Assembly: GCF_000719515.1 (NCBI RefSeq)
Contig: NZ_JOGR01000005.1
Span: 156,866 to 220,865 of the forward strand
Length of the DNA stretch: 64,000 nt
Source of the DNA: Glycomyces sp. NRRL B-16210
GTDB taxonomy: Bacteria > Actinomycetota > Actinomycetes > Mycobacteriales > Micromonosporaceae
Direction: 5' to 3'
How positions within the stretch are numbered: the first letter of the stretch is position 1; each line of letters starts with the position of its first letter. Positions 16,248-23,347 of the stretch are shown here, piece after piece. The notes below the pieces were generated by a model. The model had not been told where the DNA came from, searched no databases, and was given only the letters and a program-made list of their open reading frames with translations. The position numbers and the translations under genes are program-made.

Positions 16248-16583
16248 TCAGAGCACGAGGCGCTCGACGGGGACCGCGCCGCTGCCCAGGATCCGGTTCA
16301 GCTCGTAGGATCCGGGGCCGGTGTACCGCTCGGCGAGCAGGTCGAGCACGTCGGCCCCCGGTTCGCCGCCGAGGAGTTCGACGAGGGCGCCGAGGTGCTC
16401 GGCCTTGACTGTCTTGAAGGTCTCCGCCTCGTCCTTGCCGACGAAGGACTCCAGCGCGGGGTCGAGGTCGTGCCCGTCGACGTGCAGCGCCCCATCATCG
16501 TCCACATAGGCCCACATGGAATGCGAGGAGGTCGGGGTCCTCTCGGATCGCAGGGTCACCCGCCGCGGTTCGTTCGTGTTCAC
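16248..16583 (-). CDS. small conserved hypothetical protein, function unknown
   Basis: About 111 residues if the GTG at 16583 is used; an ATG at 16517 (MWAYVDDDGALHVDG) gives an 89-residue version that begins where the compact, acidic body starts. No signal peptide, membrane segment or catalytic motif is visible. The body is rich in Asp, Glu, Gly and Leu with a hydrophobic C-terminus (ILGSGAVPVERLVL). A longer open frame back to 16814 is rejected because it would cross the acetyltransferase remnant on the other strand. It sits between the dehydrogenase operon and that remnant, with no visible functional link. Confidence 0.55.
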   Translation of the reverse strand: MNTNEPRRVTLRSERTPTSSHSMWAYVDDDGALHVDGHDLDPALESFVGKDEAETFKTVKAEHLGALVELLGGEPGADVLDLLAERYTGPGSYELNRILGSGAVPVERLVL

Positions 16584-16704
16584 GGCTCCATGCAAGCACT
16601 TCCGTCGCGATTTCGCTGGCCCTGGACCCTGTCTCGCATCCTGAAAACCCCGTACGCCTCCGCCGCTCCCGCCCCTAGCCTGGCAGCGAGGGACCGAGAC
16701 GCCG

Positions 16705-17127
16705 ATGACGACACTGCCCAGCCCGGTACTGGAAGGCGCGACCGCGCTCTGGGACCCGCGGCGCCTTCCGGGCCGGGGCCTGTACGCGATCGAGATCGGC
16801 TTCATCGGCTTCACCTGGCTCGCCGCCTCCGCTCAAAGCACCGGCGTCAACACCGAGGCCAAGCTCCTGCTGTTCCGCCACGCCTTCGGTGCCCTCTGCG
16901 TCGACCGGGTCGACCTCAAGACCGACGCCCGCAACGTCCACTCCCGCGCCGCCATCGAAGCGGCCGGCGCGAAACTCGAAGGCGTCCTGCGCAACTGGTC
17001 GCGCTCCTAGACCCCCGGCGAGGACGGCCGGCTCCGCGACTCGGCCATGTACTCGGTCGTGCGCGAGGAACGGCCCGAAACCGAAGCGGCCCTGGTCGAA
17101 CGCCTCGCCCGCAGATACGAAGACCGG
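16705..17127 (+). pseudogene. broken RimJ-like GNAT acetyltransferase
   Basis: The N-terminal MTTLPSPVLEGAT of a RimJ-type acetyltransferase is joined directly to the late region beginning ALWDPRRLPGRGLYAIEIGF, so about 60-70 internal residues are missing. The next part has the acetyl-CoA-binding and later strands (TEAKLLLFRHAF, DLKTDARNVHSRAAIEA). A TAG at 17008-17010 interrupts the frame, and clear family-like sequence resumes in the same frame after it (GEDGRLRDSAMYSVV). Deletion plus nonsense codon make this non-functional. The exact 3' end is unclear and is placed just before the convergent intact acetyltransferase. Confidence 0.8.
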
Positions 17128-17138
17128 CCCAGCGGCGT

Positions 17139-17897
17139 TCACGCGCGCCTGACCATCTCGACCTCCCCGCCGACCAGCCTTCCTCCCGCCTTGGCCAGCA
17201 ACGCGTACGAAGCGAGGTTCGACGCGTCGCACTCGGTCGCCACCGTCTCGTGCCCGCGTTCGCGCACCGCCTTGAACACCCGCGCCATCAGCGCGGCGCC
17301 GAGCCCGCGCCGCCGGTACGGCCGCGCGAGCGCGACCAGTCCCAGCCTCGGACCCTCCGGATTGGACCAGATCCGCGCCATGCCCGCGAACCGGCGCCCC
17401 ACCGGATCCCACAGGACCGGATACAGCTCCGGGTCGTAGGCCGGCCCGGCGTGCTCGGCCTCCCATCCCTCACGGGCCCAACGCCAGCCCCACAGGCCCG
17501 GGATGTCCGCCCGCAGCGCGTCGTCGAACCGCCGCAGCCCACCCGCGTCGACCTTCTCGGGGGAGCGGACCTCGAACGGCGCCAACGCTTCATCGCTCCA
17601 ACCGGCCGCGACCGACACCGGCAGCTCCCACCGGTGCTCGTACCGCTCGCCGACGAACCCCGCCTCGCCCAGGCGCAGCAGTCCCGCGTGGTCGCCGGCG
17701 TCGACCGTCGCGCGCAGCGCCCGCCCGTCCTCGCCGGTGATCGCCGCGCCGAGCGCGGCGATCACCTCGGCGTCCTCGGACATGAAGGCCGCGAAGCGCT
17801 TCCCGTCCGGACGCACCCAGCAGTGCGCCCGCCCAGCGAGGACACCGCCCGAGCGCGCCTCCCACCGGCCGTCGATCTTCCTGACCTGCAATGCCAT
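17139..17897 (-). CDS. GNAT-family N-acetyltransferase
   Basis: Predicted 252-residue, probably two-domain GNAT protein. The C-terminal domain has the acetyl-CoA pyrophosphate loop in LARPYRRRGLGAALMARVF followed by the Asn-rich DASNLASYALLAKAG segment typical of the fold. The N-terminal half (to about residue 120) is less conserved and may be a decayed second acetyltransferase domain. The ATG at 17897 is preferred because GAGGAG lies 7 bases before it; a TTG at 17912 overlaps that site. It starts 11 bases after the ribosomal protection gene and may be co-transcribed with it, which would suit an antibiotic-modifying role, but the substrate is unknown. Confidence 0.82.
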   Translation of the reverse strand: MALQVRKIDGRWEARSGGVLAGRAHCWVRPDGKRFAAFMSEDAEVIAALGAAITGEDGRALRATVDAGDHAGLLRLGEAGFVGERYEHRWELPVSVAAGWSDEALAPFEVRSPEKVDAGGLRRFDDALRADIPGLWGWRWAREGWEAEHAGPAYDPELYPVLWDPVGRRFAGMARIWSNPEGPRLGLVALARPYRRRGLGAALMARVFKAVRERGHETVATECDASNLASYALLAKAGGRLVGGEVEMVRRA

Positions 17898-17908
17898 GCG
17901 TGTGCTCC

Positions 17909-19810
17909 TCAACCGCGGCGCGGCGGCGTGCCGTAGACGGGCCGGTACTCGGCGAACTCGGTGGTGAACAGGGCCAGGCCCTCGGTGAGCGAGGGGAGCC
18001 GCCGCTCGAAGCCGTGCACGGCCTCGGTCGGCATCGTCCCCGACACGTACCCGGTCGTCTCGGTCGAGAACTGCCCCTTGATGTCCGACCGGGCCTCGCC
18101 GAGCGCCTTGAGGACGGCGTTGCCCGTCCCGGCCGGGAACTCCACGTCGAAGCGGTTGACCGGCTCGCAGACCGCCGTGCCCGACTCCTTCAGCATCCCG
18201 TCCAGCAGGAACTTCGTCACCTCCCGGAAGTCCCCTGCGGTGCTCGCCCGGCCGATGTAGCCCGTGGCGGTCAGCAGCACCCGGCAGTCGGTCACGACCC
18301 AGCCGTACAGGCCGCGCCGCAGCACCTCATGCACGGTCTCCTCCACCGCGTTGCGCAGCGCCCGCGTCAGCGAGCCCCGCTCCACCTCCAGCGCGTAGGC
18401 CACGCCCGAACCCGGCTCGCCCGGCTCCAGCCGCAGCCCCACGGTCGCGGGATGCGGCGTCTGCTGCCACGGCCCCATCTCGTGCAGCGCCGCAGCGGCC
18501 CGCTGCGGCCGCTCGACGTGGATCGCCCGCGTCTCCTCGAACTCGACGTCGATGCCGAACTCCTCCAACAGGAGCGAGGCCACGACCTCCTTCTGGACCT
18601 CGCCGTAGAGGCGCACCGCCATCTCCTCGGACAACTCGTCCAGATGCGGGTCCACCAGCGGATCGCGCTCGGCCAGGCTCAGCAGGGCCCGATTGAGCGG
18701 GATCCGCTCGCTCGCCCGCACCGGCCGTACCACCGTCTCCAGCGTCGGCGGGGTGAAGAACCCGCCGGTCGCCAGCGCCTCCGGCGAGCCGATCGCGTCG
18801 CCGATGCGGACCTCGCTCAGCCCCTTGACCTTCGCGATGCTGCCCGGGCCCGCGGCCCCGGCCACGGTGGTCGTGCCGGTGTCGAAGACCTCGACGCCGG
18901 TCACCTTGCCCTCGAACGACTCCACGACGCCGCGCTCACCCCTGCGGAACGTCCGCAAGTGATCCCGCGCCTCGATCCGGCCGCTGTGGAGCCTGACGTA
19001 AGCGACCTTCTGACCCTGATGCTCCACTTTGAACACCGTGCCGCGCGGTTCCCCCTCCGCGTCGCGCTCGGGCGCCGGCAGGTACCGCCGGATGCCCTCC
19101 GTCAGCGCCGCCACGCCTGCACCCGTGACGGCCGAGCCGAAGTACACCGGGTGCACCGCACCGGTGCGCACCTGCGCGGCCAACTCGCCCGCGCAGTCGA
19201 GTCCCTCGGGATCGTCCAGATAAGCGGCCAAAAAAGCGTCCGAACCGGCCGTGAGCAGCTCGACCGCCTGATCGGTGAACCGCGCGTCCGCGAACGAGAA
19301 CCCTTCCACCGACGCCTCGCGCGTGCCGATCCGCTCGACGGCGCCCATCGGCAGCATCCGCGGGCCGAGCTTCGACGCGAGGTCTTCGAGCAGGCCCGCC
19401 TCGCGCGCCCCGCGGCGGTCGACCTTGTTGACGAACAGGAGCGTCGGCACGCCGAGCCGCTCCAACGTCCGGAACAGGACCCTCGTCTGCGCCTGGACGC
19501 CCTCCACGGCGGAGACGACCAGGACCGCGCCGTCGAGCACGCGCAAAGCGCGCTCCACCTCGGCGATGAAGTCGGTGTGCCCAGGGGTGTCGATGAGATT
19601 GACGGTGCGCCCGCCCAGGCGGAACGCGACCACCGCCGACTGGATGGTGATGCCGCGGCGGCGCTCCAGATCCATCGAGTCGGTCTGCGTGCTGCCGGAG
19701 TCGACGCTGCCGACGCGGTCGATGATCCCCGCGTTGTACAGCAGCCGCTCGGTCAGGCTGGTCTTACCGGCGTCGACATGGGCGAGAATCCCCAGATTGA
19801 GATACGACAA
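17909..19810 (-). CDS. TetM/OtrA-type ribosomal protection protein
   Basis: Predicted 633-residue GTPase related to EF-G that would release tetracyclines from the ribosome. GTPase motifs are at the N-terminus: ILAHVDAGKTSLTE (P-loop), RRGITIQSA (switch I), DTPGHTDF and NKVD. The C-terminal EF-G domains IV-V follow, and the length is about 65 residues below EF-G, as in TetM/OtrA. The start is a TTG at 19810 with GAGGA 7 bases upstream; sequence before it does not match the family. A leader ORF and WhiB7-like promoter lie upstream and suggest induction by translation inhibitors. The following acetyltransferase gene is only 11 bases away. Housekeeping EF-G is excluded by the shorter length and N-terminus. 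Confidence 0.9.
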   Translation of the reverse strand: MSYLNLGILAHVDAGKTSLTERLLYNAGIIDRVGSVDSGSTQTDSMDLERRRGITIQSAVVAFRLGGRTVNLIDTPGHTDFIAEVERALRVLDGAVLVVSAVEGVQAQTRVLFRTLERLGVPTLLFVNKVDRRGAREAGLLEDLASKLGPRMLPMGAVERIGTREASVEGFSFADARFTDQAVELLTAGSDAFLAAYLDDPEGLDCAGELAAQVRTGAVHPVYFGSAVTGAGVAALTEGIRRYLPAPERDAEGEPRGTVFKVEHQGQKVAYVRLHSGRIEARDHLRTFRRGERGVVESFEGKVTGVEVFDTGTTTVAGAAGPGSIAKVKGLSEVRIGDAIGSPEALATGGFFTPPTLETVVRPVRASERIPLNRALLSLAERDPLVDPHLDELSEEMAVRLYGEVQKEVVASLLLEEFGIDVEFEETRAIHVERPQRAAAALHEMGPWQQTPHPATVGLRLEPGEPGSGVAYALEVERGSLTRALRNAVEETVHEVLRRGLYGWVVTDCRVLLTATGYIGRASTAGDFREVTKFLLDGMLKESGTAVCEPVNRFDVEFPAGTGNAVLKALGEARSDIKGQFSTETTGYVSGTMPTEAVHGFERRLPSLTEGLALFTTEFAEYRPVYGTPPRRG

Positions 19811-19871
19811 TGACAGTCCTCGGAGAAGAGATCGGCTGGATTCGGATGGCGTACTCCGAGGTCTGGCGCAT
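19764..19871 (-). CDS. leader peptide overlapping the ribosomal protection gene
   Basis: A 35-codon frame starts with ATG at 19871 (MRQTSEYAIRIQPISSPR at its start), has GGGAG 7 bases upstream and ends with TAA at 19764. It covers the ribosome-binding site and first 46 bases of the ribosomal protection gene in another frame. Stalling on this leader under tetracycline or another inhibitor could change access to the TTG start. Its translation is inferred from the ribosome-binding site and position. Confidence 0.6.
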   Translation of the reverse strand: MRQTSEYAIRIQPISSPRTVIVVSQSGDSRPCRRR

Positions 19872-19922
19872 GGTGATCTCCCTTTCGACCGGGACGGACA
19901 CGTCGTGGCGACGATGCGGCCG

Positions 19923-19959
19923 AGGCTAGACCCGCCCCCGGGGCCGCGCAACCGAATTT
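19923..19959 (-). promoter_or_regulatory. WhiB7-like promoter for the ribosomal protection gene
   Basis: Read on the minus strand, AAATTC sits 2 bases before TTGCGC (-35), followed after exactly 17 bases by TAGCCT (-10). An AT-rich patch directly before a weak -35 is the pattern bound by WhiB7 with its AT-hook. Transcription would start about 45 bases before the leader peptide. The region also overlaps the -35 zone of the divergent serpin gene. Confidence 0.6.
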
Positions 19960-19989
19960 CCGGCCGCCCCCGCGCGATAGCATCCGCCC

Positions 19990-21207
19990 ATGGGCACCGA
20001 CGAGACGCCGCCTGCGAAGGCACCGCTGCGCGAAGCACTCACCCCCGCCGAGGTCGCCGCCGCGGGCGACCTCACACGGCGCTGGCTCACCTCCCGCACC
20101 GAACTGCCCGCGGTCGCCTCCGGGCTCGGCGTCTGGCCGCTCCTCGCCGTGCTCGCCACCGGCGCGGACGGAGCGACACGAGACGAACTGCTCGCCGCGG
20201 CCGGAGTCGACGAGACCCGGGCCGCCTCGATCACCGGCGCCCTCTTGGCCGCCGCCGCGAACGCCCCCGCACTCGGCTTCGCCCTCGCCGTCTGGGCGGG
20301 CGGGCACCTCACGCTCGACCCGGACTGGACCGCGGGCCTGCCCGGCGGCGCTGTCGGCTCCCTGACCGGCGACCGGGCCGCCGACAAGGCCGCCCTCGAC
20401 GCCTGGGCCGCCGAGCACACCGGCGGCCTCATCGACACGATGCCCCTGGACTTCTCGCAGCCGATCGATCTCGTCCTCGCCAGCGCCCTGTCGGTGCGCA
20501 CCACCTGGAACACCCCCTTCCGGGACCTTGAGACGGCGTTCCGCTCCGGCCCCTGGTCCGGCCTCCGCCGCTGCCGCACCCTCACTACGACCCTCGGTGA
20601 GGACCTCCTGCGCGTCGGTGAGGACGCCTCGGTGCTCACCGTCCCCGGCGACGGCGACATCGACGTCCTCCTGGCGCTCGGCCGCGAGGACCTGACCCCG
20701 CACGCCGTCATGGACGCCCTCCTCGACGCCGCGAGCGACCCGGCCTGGGGCCGCTCGTCCACCGAGCTCGCGGTAGGGGAGCGGGCCGTCGGCGTCGAAG
20801 TCACCGAGTATCTGGGGGCGCGGCCCCAGACCGGCCCGGAACTCGACGTGCAGACCGTTCGCTTCCGGCTGGACGCCGACCTCGACCTCACCGAGGACGC
20901 CGCCGCGCTCGGCCTCGTCGACGCCTGCGACGCCGACCGCGCCCGCTTCGACCGCCTTGCGGCGCAACCGGTGTACGTCAGCCAGGCCAAGCAGGCGTGC
21001 ACGGCGGTCTTCAGCGCCACCGGCTTCGAGGCCGCCGCGGTCACCGCGATCGCGATGGTCCGCGCCGCCAGTATGGCGTCCAAGCCCAAACACCGCCGCG
21101 TCAAGACCTCGATCCGCTTCGACCGCCCCTTCGCCTACCTCGCCCGCCACCGCCCGACCGGACTGGTTCTCATAGGAGGCTGGGTCGCCGAACCGGAACG
21201 CGCCTAG
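19990..21207 (+). CDS. serpin-family protease inhibitor 1
   Basis: Predicted 405-residue cytosolic serpin-like protein without signal peptide. The hinge of the reactive loop is GFEAAAVTA at residues 345-353, and the C-terminus has the serpin signature around RFDRPFAYLARHRPTGLVLIG. Counting from the hinge Gly as P15, P4-P1 would be Met-Val-Arg-Ala, although Arg could act as P1. P14 is Phe instead of the usual Thr/Ser, which may slow loop insertion. TAGCAT ends 6 bases before the ATG and no ribosome-binding site is seen. Next to it lies a paralogue; target proteases are unknown. Confidence 0.8.
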   Translation: MGTDETPPAKAPLREALTPAEVAAAGDLTRRWLTSRTELPAVASGLGVWPLLAVLATGADGATRDELLAAAGVDETRAASITGALLAAAANAPALGFALAVWAGGHLTLDPDWTAGLPGGAVGSLTGDRAADKAALDAWAAEHTGGLIDTMPLDFSQPIDLVLASALSVRTTWNTPFRDLETAFRSGPWSGLRRCRTLTTTLGEDLLRVGEDASVLTVPGDGDIDVLLALGREDLTPHAVMDALLDAASDPAWGRSSTELAVGERAVGVEVTEYLGARPQTGPELDVQTVRFRLDADLDLTEDAAALGLVDACDADRARFDRLAAQPVYVSQAKQACTAVFSATGFEAAAVTAIAMVRAASMASKPKHRRVKTSIRFDRPFAYLARHRPTGLVLIGGWVAEPERA

Positions 21208-21366
21208 GGGGTATGAACTCCGGACAGGTGGCCCATGTGCCCGCTCGATCTATTGTGGAGCATCCGAATACCCTCCGGCGAACTCGGTGAAGCGTACGAG
21301 TGAACAATGCGCCCGGTGAGCGAACAGATGAACTCGGATACCGACCCGCCGGGAGATACTCCGTAG

Positions 21367-21385
21367 CGAGCCCGAGACGGGCTCG
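21367..21385. promoter_or_regulatory. dyad in the -35 zone of serpin 2
   Basis: CGAGCCCG-AGA-CGGGCTCG is a perfect 8-bp inverted repeat centred about 35 bases before the TAGCAT box end of the second serpin gene. It could be an operator. No such dyad lies before serpin 1, so the copies may be regulated differently. Confidence 0.4.
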
Positions 21386-21414
21386 GCGAGCGCCGCCGCG
21401 TTAGCATCCGCTCC

Positions 21415-22617
21415 ATGGGCACCGATGAAGGCACGTACCAGTCCACGCTGACCGCCGCCGATGTGGCGGCCGCCAACGACCTCACCCGGCGCTGGTTCGC
21501 CGCCCGCCCCGAGGTCCCGGCCGCCGGATCGGGTCTCGGCATCTGGCCGCTCCTCGCCGTCCTCGCCACCGGCGCGGTCGCCGACACCCGCGACGAACTG
21601 CTCGCCGCCGCGGGCCTCGACGCCGAACGCGCCGCCGCCGTTCCCGCGCTCCTGCTCGAAACCGCCCGGACCGCCCCCGCGCTGCGGATCGCTCTCGGCG
21701 TGTGGGCGGGCTCGCGTGTCACCCTCGACCCGGACTGGACCGCCGGCCTCCCGGGCAGCGTCATCGGCTCCCTCACCGGCGACCTGGTCGCCGACAAGGC
21801 CGCCCTCGACGCCTGGGCCTCGGACAACACCGACGGCCTCATCGACAAGATGCCGATCGAACTCAAGGACGAGATCCTCCTCGTCCTCGCCAGCGCCCTG
21901 CTGGTGCGCACCACCTGGACCACGCCGTTCGACGAGCTGCGCTCGCCGTTCCCCGCCGGTCCCTGGTCCAATCTGGACCACCGCGTCCTCACCGCCACCT
22001 ACAGCCAGGACGTGCTCCGCGTCGGCGAGGACGCCTCGGTGCTCACCGTCCGCGGCGACCGCGACATCGACGTGCTCCTGGCACTCGGCCGTGACGACCT
22101 CGAACCCCGCGAGGTCTTCTCCCGACTCCTCGACGCCGCGACTGACCCTGCCTGGGGCCGCTCGTCGACCGAGCTCGCGGTGGGGGAGCGGGCCGTCGGC
22201 GTCGAGGTCACCGAATACCTCCACGCCTATCCGCAGACCGCCCCCGAGGTCGCCGCCCAGACGGTCCCCTTCACCGTCGACGCGGACCTCGACCTCATCA
22301 AGGATGCAGCCGCGCTCGGTCTCGTTCTGGCATCCGATGGGGACCGCGCCCGATTCGACCGGCTGGCCGCGCAGCCGCTCGTGGTGAGTCAGGCGAGGCA
22401 GAGCTGCACGGCCGTCTTCAGCGCCACCGGTTTCGAGGCCGCGGCCGTGACGGCGTTCGGCATGGCCATGGCCGGCGCCCTCCCGCCGCAGGACCGCCAC
22501 CGGCATGTGCGGGCCACGGTCACCTTCGACCGCCCCTTCGCCTACCTCGCCCGCCACCGCCCCACGGGCCTGGTCCTAGCAGGAGGCTGGGTAACCGAAC
22601 CCGACCGAGCCGAATAA
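21415..22617 (+). CDS. serpin-family protease inhibitor 2 (tandem paralogue)
   Basis: Predicted 400-residue paralogue of the preceding serpin, with long matching segments through the body (PDWTAGLPG, LRVGEDASVLTV, SATGFEAAAVTA, FDRPFAYLARHRPTGLVL). The reactive loop differs: after the shared hinge at residues 339-347 comes FGMAMAGALPPQD, making P4-P1 roughly Met-Ala-Met-Ala with Gly at P1'. The duplication includes the promoter: the TAGCATCCGC-like box before the ATG is repeated in both copies. It is probably leaderless (7-base gap). No export signal is visible, so it likely guards the cytosol or is released on lysis. Confidence 0.8.
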   Translation: MGTDEGTYQSTLTAADVAAANDLTRRWFAARPEVPAAGSGLGIWPLLAVLATGAVADTRDELLAAAGLDAERAAAVPALLLETARTAPALRIALGVWAGSRVTLDPDWTAGLPGSVIGSLTGDLVADKAALDAWASDNTDGLIDKMPIELKDEILLVLASALLVRTTWTTPFDELRSPFPAGPWSNLDHRVLTATYSQDVLRVGEDASVLTVRGDRDIDVLLALGRDDLEPREVFSRLLDAATDPAWGRSSTELAVGERAVGVEVTEYLHAYPQTAPEVAAQTVPFTVDADLDLIKDAAALGLVLASDGDRARFDRLAAQPLVVSQARQSCTAVFSATGFEAAAVTAFGMAMAGALPPQDRHRHVRATVTFDRPFAYLARHRPTGLVLAGGWVTEPDRAE

Positions 22618-22673
22618 CTAGGCGCAATCCGAAGTCCTCAGCCTTCGTCGGATCGGTCCGCGTATCACTCGGT

Positions 22674-23306
22674 TTACTCTCTCAGCGGTGCTCCGTGCCA
22701 GGTCCAGTCCGGGCCTCTTCTTTCGACACCCTCCAGCTCGCCTCTTCCCGTGGCCCACAGCAGGGTCTGCCATGGATCGGTCTCCACCGGTGCCTCCGGG
22801 AACAGCCGTGCCAGCGCCCTCCTCACCAGATCCCCGGGCGCCTCGAAATCCACTCCCAGCCCCTGCGTCAGGTCGAACGCGTGCGCCAGCGTCTCGACCA
22901 CGCCCATCGCCGCGAAGCCCTCCGGATCGGCCGTGCCCCACACGTGCCACGCCCGCGCCGACTCCGGCTTCGCCTCCGTCACCGCCGCCACCAGGCCTCC
23001 CATCGCCAACAGGACCTCGATCCCGGCCTCCGGCCCCGCCTCCCTGTCGAAGATCACCGGCAACTGCCGCTCCCCGGGCCGCTCCCACTGGATCGTGTGC
23101 CGCCCCTTCACATACGGCACCGGCGGCGCCAACCGCACCGCGTACGAGAACAGTCCGTTGTTCAAGTGGTCCAAGGCGTCCCAGCAATCGCAGTCCATCG
23201 GCCCGGCCCGATTCCCCCAGGCCTCCACCGGCGCGGCGCGCAGCGCCTCCGCAGTGAGGGCCACCGCCCGCTCGACATCGGCTCCGGTCACGCGCATTCT
23301 CGACAT
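22674..23306 (-). CDS. DinB / maleylpyruvate isomerase-like (TIGR03083-type) protein
   Basis: Predicted 210-residue helical protein of the DinB-like superfamily with a C-terminal wHTH-like actinobacterial extension absent. The helical core has DCDCWDALDHLNNGLFSYAV near residue 40, with His in DHL, and a second His in VVETLAHAFDLTQGLGVDF near residue 140; these are the expected metal ligands. Related actinobacterial enzymes use mycothiol, and mshC lies elsewhere in this window. The ATG at 23306 follows TAGGGT by 6 bases, pointing to a leaderless start; a second Met lies 3 codons later. Substrate unknown. Confidence 0.7.
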   Translation of the reverse strand: MSRMRVTGADVERAVALTAEALRAAPVEAWGNRAGPMDCDCWDALDHLNNGLFSYAVRLAPPVPYVKGRHTIQWERPGERQLPVIFDREAGPEAGIEVLLAMGGLVAAVTEAKPESARAWHVWGTADPEGFAAMGVVETLAHAFDLTQGLGVDFEAPGDLVRRALARLFPEAPVETDPWQTLLWATGRGELEGVERRGPDWTWHGAPLRE

Positions 23307-23347
23307 ACCCGGACCCTAAACGCCGCACCGGCCCCCGGCAACCCGGT

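Noticed and set aside
16248..16814. 188-residue version of the small hypothetical protein
   Set aside because: The extra N-terminus overlaps the acetyltransferase remnant and promoter gap and has no sensible composition.
17909..20038. Longer start for the ribosomal protection protein
   Set aside because: Sequence before 19810 matches nothing in the family and crosses the leader frame and promoter; TTG at 19810 has a fitting ribosome-binding site.
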